From the NCBI GenBank assembly GCA_024235835.1, contig JACKLQ010000003.1, positions 62,001-126,000 of the forward strand: DNA of 64,000 nucleotides. The letters are read 5' to 3'. Origin of the DNA: Thiobacillus sp. (lineage in GTDB: Bacteria; Pseudomonadota; Gammaproteobacteria; Burkholderiales; Thiobacillaceae). The notes under the pieces were generated by a model. That model saw nothing but the letters and a program-made list of their open reading frames with translations. It ran no database searches and was not told where the DNA came from. Within the stretch, counting starts at the first letter, position 1, and every line of letters starts with the position of its first letter. This document shows positions 44,601 through 51,612 of this stretch, in pieces. A program made the position numbers and the translations under genes.

Positions 44601-46303
44601 CCCGCCAGGGGCTGGAACAAGACGTCCACTTCCTGGACCGCCCGCCTGAACTCGCCGGCTTCGGCCAGCAGGGCCCGCCCCATGCCGAGCCACTGGGCAC
44701 CATTCCCGGAATAGACGAAGGCCACCTTGCCCGCCTCGGCCAGCGCATCCTCCTGGACCGTGCCGGCACCGGCCTTGCCTTCCGAGAATTCGGCCAGTCG
44801 CTGAAGTATCTCCTCCTTGGTCCTGCCGAACACCGCCAGCCTCTGCAACAGGTGCTGGCGTCGGTGGGACGCTGCGTGGGCGACGCTGTAATAGTCACCT
44901 TCCTCTTCGATCAAGGTGCGGTAGCGGCCGGCCAGTTCCCGCAGAGCACCAGCGCTGCGTGCCGACAGGACAAGGGGAGGCGTCAACGTGGACTTGACCC
45001 GGGCACCAGGCTTGCCCGGAGGAGCTTCCTCCAGCAGCACATTGCCGTTGGCCCCGCCGAACCCGAAGGAATTTACCCCCATGCGCAAAGGCTGCCCCTT
45101 GGCCGGCAAGGGGGTGAACGCCTGCACCACCTTGAGGTTCAAGCCTTCGAAATCGATGTGGGGATTCGGCGTTTCTAGGTGCAGGGACGGGGGCAATGCG
45201 CGGTGCTTGAGGCACAGCACGGTCTTGATCAGGCCCGCCATGCCCGAGGCCGATTCCAGATGGCCCACGTTCGTCTTGACCGAGCCGATGAATAAGGGCG
45301 GGACATCCGGCGAGCGCCGCTGGGCCACCGCCTCGCCGATGGCGGCGGTTTCGATGGGATCCCCCACGGCGGTACCCGTGCCATGGGCTTCTACGTACAC
45401 GAGGTCATCCGGGCCGATGCCCGCCTGCTGGCAGGTGGCCTGCAGCAGGGTGGACTGCCCTTTGGCGCTGGGGATGGTGATGCCGTTCTTGTAGCCATCG
45501 CTGTTCACGCCGCTGGCCAGGATCACGGCGTGGATGGGGTCTCCATCCGCCTGGGCCTGATCCAGGGGCTTGAGGAAGAACACCCCGGCCCCTTCCGAAC
45601 GCACGTAGCCATCGCCGCTGGCGTCGAAGGCACGGCACCGGCCCCGGGCAGAAAGCATGGACGCCTTGGTGAAGCCGATGAAGGGATAGGGGTGAAGCAG
45701 CATGTTCACGCCCCCCACCACCGCCATGCTGGCTTCACCCGTGCGCAGGCTCTTGCAGGCCTGGTGCAGGGCCACCACCGAGGAGGAACAGGCGGTGTCG
45801 ATGGCCATGCTGGGGCCGCGGAAATCGAAGATGTAGGAAATGCGGTTGGCGGCAATGCTGAGGGTGTTGCCCGTCATGGAATAGGCATCGACGGAACTCA
45901 GGTCGTCGATGGATCTCAGGCCATAGTCGGTACCGGAGATGCCCAGGTATACCGCACAGTCGCTGCCAGCCAGTCTTTCAGGGATTTGGCCGCCGTTTTC
46001 CAGGGCTTCCCAGGTCAGTTCCAGCAGGAGTCTTTGCTGGGGGTCAAGATTATTGGCCTCACGGGGGGAAATACCGAAGAACGCGGCATCGAACCCTCCG
46101 GACTGGTCCAGCACCCCCGCAGACCAGGTAACGCTCTTGCCCGCCTCCTTGCGCTTGGGGTGAGCGTAGAAATTCTTGCCCCAGCGGTTCTCGGGTATTT
46201 CCGTTACGACATCCAGACCGTCCTTGAGTACTTGCCAGAAGGACTGCTCGTCATCAATGCCCCCGGGCAGGCGAAACGCCATCCCAACTACGGCAATTTT
46301 CAT
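38633..46303 (-). CDS. Iterative-type, fully reducing type I polyketide synthase (RkpA/WcbR-like)
   Basis: This 2556-aa single-module PKS is ordered KS-AT-DH-MT-like-ER-KR-ACP. KS: residues 1-430 with Cys172 (DTACSSS), His307 (EAHGTGT) and His348 (KTNVGHLE). AT: about 525-830 with Ser619 in GHSVGE. DH: about 890-1165 with His922 (HVVGGAVVFP) and Asp1088 (HPVILDACFQ). A methyltransferase-like region at 1220-1570 has the glycine motif altered to ILDVSEGHGALA, so it may be inactive. ER: 1800-2125 with HGAAGGVGIAAIQ. KR: 2150-2335 with TGGIGGFGQRTA and Tyr2298. ACP: about 2430-2500 with Ser2462 in LGMDSL. No thioesterase is present. It would make a saturated acyl chain for the capsule lipid, passed to the coupled oxoamine synthase. 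It is the first gene of the minus-strand cluster. Confidence 0.95.
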   Translation of the reverse strand: MKIAVVGMAFRLPGGIDDEQSFWQVLKDGLDVVTEIPENRWGKNFYAHPKRKEAGKSVTWSAGVLDQSGGFDAAFFGISPREANNLDPQQRLLLELTWEALENGGQIPERLAGSDCAVYLGISGTDYGLRSIDDLSSVDAYSMTGNTLSIAANRISYIFDFRGPSMAIDTACSSSVVALHQACKSLRTGEASMAVVGGVNMLLHPYPFIGFTKASMLSARGRCRAFDASGDGYVRSEGAGVFFLKPLDQAQADGDPIHAVILASGVNSDGYKNGITIPSAKGQSTLLQATCQQAGIGPDDLVYVEAHGTGTAVGDPIETAAIGEAVAQRRSPDVPPLFIGSVKTNVGHLESASGMAGLIKTVLCLKHRALPPSLHLETPNPHIDFEGLNLKVVQAFTPLPAKGQPLRMGVNSFGFGGANGNVLLEEAPPGKPGARVKSTLTPPLVLSARSAGALRELAGRYRTLIEEEGDYYSVAHAASHRRQHLLQRLAVFGRTKEEILQRLAEFSEGKAGAGTVQEDALAEAGKVAFVYSGNGAQWLGMGRALLAEAGEFRRAVQEVDVLFQPLAGFSIQEELLAEESVSRLHLTEVAQPALFAIQVGITRMLNSQGLKADATVGHSVGEVAAAWAAGALSLSQAVRVIHERSAAQETTRGTGKMAAVGLSPADVGKEIERLGLEGRVEVAGINSPKAVTLSGELEGLEMLRQALEPRSTFFRLLDLDYAFHSRKMDPLQDILMAKLKGLTPSPGHTRFISTVTGGALPGDRLDAHYWWRNIREPVQFEAATSQLIKDGVRLFVEVSPHAIMQRYLGDCLAALDVQGRVLATLKRNDDGMERVQDALCRALLLLDEGFGLAHLFPHPANPVSLPAYPWQRERYWYTLTGEGYDLVNRHREHPLLGYRLKDADAAWENQLDPQLLPYLQDHVVGGAVVFPASGYVEMALAASRLWFGGDNHEVEALEIRAPIVFDGEHARTVRFELSPADGAFQIKSRERLSEDDWRLNVVGRLVGEPLADRPVSRFDPRDLAGAQWNISAAEHYELAQRLGLEYGPAFQAVAATRLDDEGVLARLQAPAAIADQLATHVLHPVILDACFQSLFDGFRDEIAAGGKVTLLPVGVGRLRLHADAGPVAYCWSHLKKRSPRSAVADFWLLDEAGTTVALLENCRFRGASLGHRGAHQPATWRYHALVMPRADRNQPLAAPPCADLASHARSALISQEASLRRSEHFQRFVPLFEALVGAFSWEAFQHVAQFGNGVLATDWVDAHIPQGTLRRNVLDWMLELLEQDGVIQRADGCWEPVDAEALPAAQDIWLTLLGESPAYLPELLLAGRAGAHLPKILEGGQDAEPLGRSLRSSALNEQCFEASPSYVGMNHAAMAILGQLSATWPSHRRMRILDVSEGHGALARQLLPLLPHDRFDYLVAGFDEPSVARLEAEFNSLPGVSFVQMDADSLALPAEAGTGFFDVVLLGHVLHRASDLHQALIQLRKRMAQGGLMLLLERAPDAMANLIFGLDEHWWRPGKAGGRVSSLMSDGQWMDLLSDCGFQDSVPLRDPGSDDSAMGVFAVLAKAPAPEADAMAVPEQAGWMLLADAEGQSKVVAEALARRLRSLGQRVHLVLGGISPAAILPPGDAAVLADVSDEAVAQAVAEAPKALGQCDHVVHMLGMGAGDDAPMAVQDLRCTTTLHLVHALEAAGMAGKTRLWLVTRGGAVLTDSGEAEASSFVGHPAQAALWGFGRVLMNEHPDLACTLLDLQCDLDEAAALRLCDELVTPDGEDEIVLTGEGRHVPRMAPFTMPAVKSLVPQARLDFTMPGQLKNLHWQPADERSLRGDEIEIQPRAVGLNFRDVMYAMGLLSDEAVENGFAGATLGMELAGVVTRVGADVDEFRVGDAVVAFAPACFASRVVTKAASAAMKPAAWTFEEAATVPTVFFTVYYALHYLAHLQPGEKVLIHGAAGGVGIAAIQVARYLGAEIFATAGSDEKRDFVTLLGADHIMNSRTLAYADRVMEITGGRGIDVVLNSLAGEAINRNFRILRPFGRFLELGKRDFYENTKIGLRPFKDNITYYGIDADQLMVERPALASSLFREVMALFEEGALRPLPYRAFPANRVVDAFRYMQASRQIGKVVVTFDGTPLPVAEPERAPEPLALSGDATYLVTGGIGGFGQRTARWLAEQGAGHLVLLSRRGAAAPGAAEAKAELEALGAKVHLKACDVTDLSQVTQVISEIQRLMPPLKGVVHAAMVLDDGLIRNLDQARFLRAMAPKIQGGWNLHLATREMDLDLFVLYSSATTFIGNPGQANYVAANMYLESLAAYRRARGLPGTCVAWGAISDVGYLARNEDIKDALQSRLGGNALDSAQALDRLGAMVQAGVSGVAVIDFDWHTLHRFLPATRSPRFDELRRMAGQGSGDSADSEDIRAMLAGSTPEEAQGIIRDLLLEEVSAILRLPRDRIDTERSLYDLGMDSLMGVELVLGIEKRFGISLPVMALTEGPTIKRISERLVASLMHEDGGADAQGKPQDQLTEMVSAVAAQHAVEASAEDVANAVEALREQTGAGAKP

Positions 46304-46460
46304 TTATCTGTTACCCCGCCCGGATACCTTGGTTGCTTCCATCCATGAAGCTTCATTGGCTTTTGTCGAGGTTGTTAAATTTGGCAATTCAAGCAGCCCA
46401 AAGCCCTTACGCGTTCGGAGCTCATTTTATCGGGTTTGACATTGAACTAACAGTGTAGGG

Positions 46461-46537
46461 TGGGGCGATGGATGGGAATCGAACCCACGACACCTGGAGC
46501 CACAATCCAGTGCTCTACCAACTGAGCTACCACCGCC
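46461..46537 (-). tRNA. tRNA-His (GTG)
   Basis: The minus strand folds as a complete tRNA: acceptor GCGGTGG/CCATCGC, D-arm with AGCTCAGTTGGTAGAGC, anticodon loop TTGTGGC with anticodon GTG, T-arm GGGTTCGATTCCC and encoded CCA. The extra G at -1 pairs with C73, which is diagnostic for tRNA-His. It is the last of three tRNAs in one transcript. Confidence 0.95.
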
Positions 46538-46547
46538 ACCGTAAAAC

Positions 46548-46624
46548 TGGCCTGCCCGACAGGGATCGAACCTGTAACCCCCAGCTTAGAAGGCTGGTGC
46601 TCTATCCAATTGAGCTACGGGCAG
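46548..46624 (-). tRNA. tRNA-Arg (TCT)
   Basis: The minus strand has acceptor CTGCCCG/CGGGCAG, D-arm AGCTCAATTGGATAGAGC, anticodon stem CCAGC/GCTGG with loop CTTCTAA (anticodon TCT), T-loop GGTTCGATCC, discriminator G and encoded CCA. It lies 10 bases upstream of tRNA-His. Confidence 0.95.
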
Positions 46625-46667
46625 AATTCCCGCGGGCGTTCGAAGAAATATTACAGCCGGTAACGTC

Positions 46668-46744
<77 letters not shown>

Positions 46745-46754
46745 AAGGCGCGGA

Positions 46755-46783
46755 AATATACCCGCCCACTGTGGGAAAAGCAA
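46755..46783 (-). promoter_or_regulatory. Promoter of the tRNA-Pro-Arg-His operon
   Basis: On the minus strand, TTGCTT (46783-46778) and TATATT (46760-46755) are separated by exactly 17 bases. The -10 ends 10 bases before tRNA-Pro. Both hexamers are close to the sigma-70 consensus. The spacer contains the palindrome CCCACAGTGGG. Confidence 0.65.
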
Positions 46784-46843
46784 TGCCGATACATGCGTCG
46801 CTCCGCTAGAATCAGTGTTTTCAGAAGCAAAAATGTTCCTGCC

Positions 46844-47695
46844 ATGACCGCCCGCATCCTCGATGGCAAATCCATTGCCGACGCCCTGATCCAGGATATC
46901 AAACGACAGGTGGGCGAGAGGCAGGCGGCAGGGCAGCGCGTTCCCGGCCTGGCGGTAGTCCTGCTGGGCGCGGATCCCGCTTCCAGCATCTACGTGCGCA
47001 ACAAGCGCCGGGCTTGCGACACGGCGGGCGTGCTGTCCATTTCCCACGACCTGCCCGCCAGCACCACCCAGGAGGAACTGCTGGCCCTGATCAAACTGCT
47101 CAACGACGATCCCACCGTGGACGGCATCCTGGTACAGGCGCCCCTGCCGGCCCAGATCGACGACGAGACAGTGGTGGAGGCCATCCGCCCGGACAAGGAT
47201 GTGGACGGCTTCCACCCCTACAACATCGGTCGCCTGGCGGTGCGCCTGCCCACACTGCGGTCCTGTACGCCCTATGGCGTCATGCGTCTGCTGGAGACCA
47301 CCGGCGAACCCCTGCGCGGCAAGCATGCGGTGGTGGTCGGCGCATCCAACCACGTGGGCAGGCCCATGGCTCTGGAACTCCTGCTGGCCGGCTGCACGGT
47401 GACCGCATGCCATTCCGCCACCCGGGACCTGGCCGGGCATGTTGGCCAGGCGGATATCGTCGTAGCCGCCGTGGGCAAGCCGGAGATGGTAAAGGGCGCC
47501 TGGATCAAGGAGGGCGCCATGGTGGTGGACATCGGCATCAACCGCCTCGATGACGGCCGTCTGGCGGGCGACGTGGAATTCGCCGTAGCCAAGGAGCGGG
47601 CATCCTGGATCACGCCGGTACCGGGCGGCGTGGGCCCCATGACCGTGGCCACCCTGCTGCAGAACACCCTGGAAGCCGCATTAAAGCACCCTTGA
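46844..47695 (+). CDS. folD: Bifunctional methylenetetrahydrofolate dehydrogenase/methenyltetrahydrofolate cyclohydrolase
   Basis: This 283-aa cytoplasmic FolD interconverts 5,10-methylene-THF, methenyl-THF and 10-formyl-THF with NADP+. Family blocks are ILDGKSIADAL, VVLLGADPASSIYVRNKRRA (with the catalytic Lys in YVRNK), VDGILVQAPLPAQID, PDKDVDGFHPYNIGRL, CTPYGVMRLL, VVVGASNHVGRPMALELL and the C-terminal TPVPGGVGPMTVATLL. The open frame extends upstream across tRNA-Pro, but ATG 46844 gives the family-typical N-terminus MTARILDGKSIA. It is transcribed away from the tRNA operon. Confidence 0.97.
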   Translation: MTARILDGKSIADALIQDIKRQVGERQAAGQRVPGLAVVLLGADPASSIYVRNKRRACDTAGVLSISHDLPASTTQEELLALIKLLNDDPTVDGILVQAPLPAQIDDETVVEAIRPDKDVDGFHPYNIGRLAVRLPTLRSCTPYGVMRLLETTGEPLRGKHAVVVGASNHVGRPMALELLLAGCTVTACHSATRDLAGHVGQADIVVAAVGKPEMVKGAWIKEGAMVVDIGINRLDDGRLAGDVEFAVAKERASWITPVPGGVGPMTVATLLQNTLEAALKHP

Positions 47696-47702
47696 GCTCC
47701 CC

Positions 47703-48449
47703 CTAGCCGAGCCAGGCCTTGATGCGCTCCAGGTCCACCATGCCACTTTCAGGCCTGTCCAAGCGCGTATAAGGCGCATCCATCTCCCCCAGGTCGGTCA
47801 ACACCGCCAGGGCGCCGGTGAAATCGTGATCCCGGGTGTAGTCGTTCACCGTCACCACGGTGCGCAAACCCGCCCCCATGGAAGCGCGGATGCCGTTTTC
47901 CGAGTCCTCGAAGGCCAGGCAATCCTCCGGCTGCAAACCCAGTTGCCCCATGGCCCAGGTGTAGATGTCCGGCGCCGGCTTCTTGGCTGGGACGATGTCC
48001 CCGGCGGCGATCACATCGAACCAATCGGGGCCATCCGCCGCCAGGCTGTGGCGCAACAGCGCCGTCACGTTTTCTGGCGTGGTCGTCGTGGCCACTCCCA
48101 GGATCAGGCCGGCGGCTCGGGCCTCGGCCAGCAGACGCTTCACGCCGGGTCGCAGGGGAATGCCCCCCTCGGCCAGCATGCGCGTGTAATGACGGGTCTT
48201 GGACTTGTGCAGTTCCGCCACCATGTCATCGAAATCGGTGGGTTTGACGTAGTCCGGTCGGAACTTCTCCACGTAGAACTTCATTCTCTCCTTGCCCCCG
48301 GTCACCGCCAGCAGCTGCCCATAAAGCGCCACGTCCCAATCCCAGTCCAGGCCATATTCCCGGAAGGCGGCATTGAAGGCGGGACGGTGACCGTCCCGCT
48401 CCGTATCCGCCAGGGTACCGTCCACGTCAAACAACAGGGCTTTCAACAT
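47703..48449 (-). CDS. HAD-superfamily phosphatase, CbbY-like
   Basis: This 248-aa HAD subfamily IA hydrolase has motif I LLFDVDGTLADTE (nucleophile Asp and acid Asp), a cap domain, motif II GVATTTT, motif III lysine in VPAKKPAPDIY, and motif IV CLAFEDSENGI. It resembles CbbY, which removes phosphate from inhibitory sugar bisphosphates such as xylulose-1,5-bisphosphate in Calvin-cycle organisms, but related beta-phosphoglucomutases share these motifs. No cbb genes are in the window. ATG 48449 has AAAGG at the right spacing; in-frame ATG 48455 and TTG 48467 are less likely. It converges with folD, the stops being 7 bases apart. Confidence 0.85.
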   Translation of the reverse strand: MLKALLFDVDGTLADTERDGHRPAFNAAFREYGLDWDWDVALYGQLLAVTGGKERMKFYVEKFRPDYVKPTDFDDMVAELHKSKTRHYTRMLAEGGIPLRPGVKRLLAEARAAGLILGVATTTTPENVTALLRHSLAADGPDWFDVIAAGDIVPAKKPAPDIYTWAMGQLGLQPEDCLAFEDSENGIRASMGAGLRTVVTVNDYTRDHDFTGALAVLTDLGEMDAPYTRLDRPESGMVDLERIKAWLG

Positions 48450-48527
48450 AAACATCCTTTCTTTCAAAGGTTTGTGATTCTTCTCAGGGTGAGTACACTT
48501 TCAAGTCCATCCCAATGGACGTCTTTC

Positions 48528-48983
48528 ATGCACGCCACCGCCGTACAAAATCCGGACTTTGACCGCCTGTTTGAAGGCACGCTCTATTCCCTGCTCTCTT
48601 GGTCCCAACTGGACGCCTTCTGGAAGCGGGTGGACCCCGCTGCTGGCTGGTACCTCTACGCCGTGGGCGAGCCCCGTCCCGAAGCACCTGTCGACGCCGA
48701 GCATGTCACCGCCTTCATCCTGCGCATTGACGATCTCCTGCGCAAGGAACATCACGAGGACTACTGCGGCATTGTCTATGCTGACGACCTGGAGACCCCG
48801 AGCCTGGTGAAGATCTATGACCCCAACAATCTGGGCACCTCCTGCGGCTCCAGCAAGCACCGTATCCTGCCCGGCTGGGTCATGTCACGCATGCAGCCTT
48901 CGGACCTGGATGCCCCCCAGTTCGTGCCCCAGAACCGCAAACGCTGGTGGCAGGGCTTCATGGAGTTCATTGGGGCGAATTAG
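48528..48983 (+). CDS. Conserved hypothetical protein (151 aa)
   Basis: This 151-aa protein without signal or membrane segment starts MHATAVQNPDFDRLFEGTLY. It is mixed alpha/beta and rich in Trp and aromatic residues (WSQLDAFWKRV, GWYLYAVGE, RWWQGFMEF). A CGSSKHRILPGWVMS segment follows IYDPNNLGTS. I recall similar small proteins in betaproteobacterial genomes but no function. It is divergent from the CbbY-like gene and is followed by a strong terminator at 49018-49047. The longer open frame upstream runs antisense to the HAD gene and was not used. Confidence 0.75.
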   Translation: MHATAVQNPDFDRLFEGTLYSLLSWSQLDAFWKRVDPAAGWYLYAVGEPRPEAPVDAEHVTAFILRIDDLLRKEHHEDYCGIVYADDLETPSLVKIYDPNNLGTSCGSSKHRILPGWVMSRMQPSDLDAPQFVPQNRKRWWQGFMEFIGAN

Positions 48984-49017
48984 CCTGGCATCAAACCGGA
49001 AAACGCTCCGAGACATT

Positions 49018-49047
49018 AAAAAAGCCAGCTGGTGAGCTGGCTTTTTT
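49018..49047. terminator. Strong bidirectional intrinsic terminator
   Basis: AAAAAAGCCAGCT, a 4-base loop GGTG and AGCTGGCTTTTTT make a perfect stem with A-run and T-run on the two sides. It lies between the convergent hypothetical gene and pnp and should end both transcripts. Confidence 0.93.
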
Positions 49048-49060
49048 GTGTCCGGCCGGG

Positions 49061-51187
49061 TTACTCGGCCGTCGGGGCCTCGACCGGTTGGGCCGGCTTG
49101 GGCGGCGGTTCCAGGAGAGCCTTGATGGACAGGCGCATGCGGCCTTTCTCGTCCGTCTCGAGGACTTTCACCTTCACGGCCTGACCTTCCTTCAGATGGT
49201 CGCCTACCGTAGCCACCCGCTCATGGGCAATCTGGGAGATGTGCAGCAGCCCATCCTTGCCCGGCAGGATATTGACGATGGCGCCGAAGTCCAGAATCTT
49301 CAGCACGGTGCCGTCGTAGACCTTGCCCACTTCCACTTCCGCGGTGATGTCTTCGATGCGCTTCTTGGCCAGTTCGCCGGACTCGGTGCTGGTGCAGGCG
49401 ATCTTGATGGTGCCGGTCTCGTCGATGTCGATCTGGGTGCCGGTCTCTTCCGTCAGGGCACGGATCGTTGCACCACCCTTGCCGATCACGTCGCGGATCT
49501 TCTCCGGGTTGATCTTCATGGTGATGATGCGGGGCGCGTACTGGCTCATCTCGTGGGGCTTGGCTTCGGCCTCGTTCATGATGCCGAGGATGTGCATGCG
49601 GGCTTCCTGGGCCTGGGTCAGGGCCACCTGCATGATCTCCTTGGTGATGCCCTGGATCTTGATGTCCATCTGCAGGGCGGTGACACCGTCAGTGGTACCG
49701 GCCACCTTGAAGTCCATGTCGCCCAGGTGGTCCTCATCGCCCAGGATGTCAGTCAGCACGGCGAAGCGGTTGCCTTCCTTGATGAGGCCCATGGCAATGC
49801 CAGCCACATGCTTCTTCATGGGCACGCCGGCGTCCATCAGGGCCAGGGAGCCGCCGCACACGGAGGCCATGGAGGAAGAACCGTTGGATTCGGTGATCTC
49901 GGACACCACGCGCAGGGTATAGCCGAAATCTTCCTTGCTGGGCAGCATGGCCAGCAGGCCCCGCTTGGCCAGGCGGCCGTGGCCTATCTCACGACGCTTG
50001 GGGCTGCCCACGCGGCCGGTCTCGCCGGTGGCGAAGGGGGGCATGTTGTAGTGGAACAGGAAGCGGTCGTGGTACTCGCCGGTGAGGGCTTCGATGGTCT
50101 GTTCGTCACGACCAGTGCCCAGGGTGGCAACCACGAGGGCCTGGGTCTCGCCCCGGGTGAACAGGGCGGAACCGTGGGTACGGGGCAGCACGCCGGTGCG
50201 GATGGTGATGGGCCGCACGGTGCGTGTGTCACGACCGTCGATGCGGGGCTCGCCGGCCAGGATGCGGCCGCGCACCACCTTGGCTTCCAGGGCGTGGAAC
50301 AGGTCCTTCACCACGTTGGCGGCGGTGGTGTCCATGTCCTCGGTGATCATCTCGGAAAACACCCGGTTGCGGATCTCGTCCACGGTGTGCGCGCGAGCCT
50401 GCTTCTGGCGGATGGAATAGGCCTGGGAAAGAGCCTCTTCACAAAGCTCGTTCATGCGGTTGATCAAGGCGGAAGGCGTCTCGGGGGCAACCCAATCCAT
50501 CTCGTCCTTGCCAGCCTCGTCGGCCAGCTCATTGATGGCGTCGATGGCTGCCCGCATCTGCTCGTGACCGAAGACCACGGCGCCCAGCATCACGTCCTCG
50601 GGCAGCTCCTGGGCCTCTGACTCCACCATCAGTACGGCGGACTCGGTGCCGGCCACCACCAGGTCCAGCTTGGACTCCTTGAGCTCGGTCTGGGTGGGGT
50701 TGAGTACGTACTGGCCATCCACGTAACCCACTCGGGCAGCGCCTATGGGACCGTTGAAGGGCAGACCGGACAGGGTCATGGCGGCGGAGGCGCCGATCAG
50801 GGCGGGGATGTCGGAATCCACCTCGGGATTGGCGGACATCACCGTGGCGATGACCTGCACTTCATTGAAGAAGCCGTCGGGGAAGAGGGGGCGGATGGGG
50901 CGGTCGATGAGGCGGGAGGTCAGGGTTTCCTTCTCCGTGGGCTTGCCCTCGCGCTTGAAGTACCCCCCGGGGATGCGGCCCGCGGCGTAGGTCTTCTCCA
51001 TGTAATCGACAGTCAGGGGGAAGAAGTCCTGGCCGGGCTTCACCTCGTTCTTGGCCACCACGGTGACCAGCACCACGGTGTCGTCCATGTTCACCACCAC
51101 CGCGCCGGTGGCCTGGCGGGCAATCTCGCCCGTCTCCAGGGTCACCGTGTGGCGCCCGTACTGGAATGACTTCTTGACTGGATTCAC
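49061..51187 (-). CDS. pnp: Polyribonucleotide nucleotidyltransferase (PNPase)
   Basis: This 708-aa 3'-5' phosphorolytic exoribonuclease has two RNase PH domains. The first has TVDYMEKTYAAGRIPGGYFKRE and RLIDRPIRPLFPDGF; the second has TRGETQALVVATLG and SVCGGSLALMDAGVP. An all-helical linker joins them. The C-terminal KH domain (VIGKGGATIRALTEETG) and S1 domain (VYDGTVLKILDFGAIVNILPGKDGLLHISQIA) follow. Length is normal. It is downstream of rpsO, the usual rpsO-pnp arrangement, and ends at a strong terminator. Together with RNase E it degrades mRNA in the degradosome. Confidence 0.98.
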   Translation of the reverse strand: MNPVKKSFQYGRHTVTLETGEIARQATGAVVVNMDDTVVLVTVVAKNEVKPGQDFFPLTVDYMEKTYAAGRIPGGYFKREGKPTEKETLTSRLIDRPIRPLFPDGFFNEVQVIATVMSANPEVDSDIPALIGASAAMTLSGLPFNGPIGAARVGYVDGQYVLNPTQTELKESKLDLVVAGTESAVLMVESEAQELPEDVMLGAVVFGHEQMRAAIDAINELADEAGKDEMDWVAPETPSALINRMNELCEEALSQAYSIRQKQARAHTVDEIRNRVFSEMITEDMDTTAANVVKDLFHALEAKVVRGRILAGEPRIDGRDTRTVRPITIRTGVLPRTHGSALFTRGETQALVVATLGTGRDEQTIEALTGEYHDRFLFHYNMPPFATGETGRVGSPKRREIGHGRLAKRGLLAMLPSKEDFGYTLRVVSEITESNGSSSMASVCGGSLALMDAGVPMKKHVAGIAMGLIKEGNRFAVLTDILGDEDHLGDMDFKVAGTTDGVTALQMDIKIQGITKEIMQVALTQAQEARMHILGIMNEAEAKPHEMSQYAPRIITMKINPEKIRDVIGKGGATIRALTEETGTQIDIDETGTIKIACTSTESGELAKKRIEDITAEVEVGKVYDGTVLKILDFGAIVNILPGKDGLLHISQIAHERVATVGDHLKEGQAVKVKVLETDEKGRMRLSIKALLEPPPKPAQPVEAPTAE

Positions 51188-51225
51188 GCTGTTCTCTTCC
51201 TATCCGGTTCTTGGTGTACGGCGAC

Positions 51226-51495
51226 TTACTTGCGCAGGCCCAGGCTCTGGATCAGCTGGGTGTAGCGCTCGGCATTCTTTTCCTTCAGGTAGTCCAGCAG
51301 ACGACGACGACGGGAAACCATCTTCAGCAGGCCGCGGCGGGAATGGTGGTCCTTGGTGTTGGCCTTGAAGTGGCCGGTCAGGTCGTTGATGCGGGCGGTA
51401 AGCAGGGCGACCTGGACTTCGGGCGAACCGGTGTCGGCACCGCCGCGTTGGTAATCCTTAACGATCTGCGCTTTCTGTGCAGTGGTGACAGCCAT
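51226..51495 (-). CDS. rpsO: 30S ribosomal protein S15
   Basis: This 89-aa primary 16S rRNA binding protein has the standard motifs TGSPEVQVALLTARINDLTGHF, HSRRGLLKMVSRRRRLLDYL and a C-terminal YTQLIQSLGLRK. An AGGAG ribosome-binding site lies 7 bases before ATG 51495. In many bacteria S15 represses its own mRNA through a leader structure; no specific structure was resolved here. It lies between truB and pnp. Confidence 0.98.
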   Translation of the reverse strand: MAVTTAQKAQIVKDYQRGGADTGSPEVQVALLTARINDLTGHFKANTKDHHSRRGLLKMVSRRRRLLDYLKEKNAERYTQLIQSLGLRK

Positions 51496-51612
51496 GGCAT
51501 TACTCCTATGAAATCGCGTGGCCCGAGGCTTTTCAGGACACGTTCTGGAAAGTCAAACATTGTAAGCTGACCAAAGGGCACCGTTCAAGAAAAAGTCAGC
51601 ATAAACGGGGCC

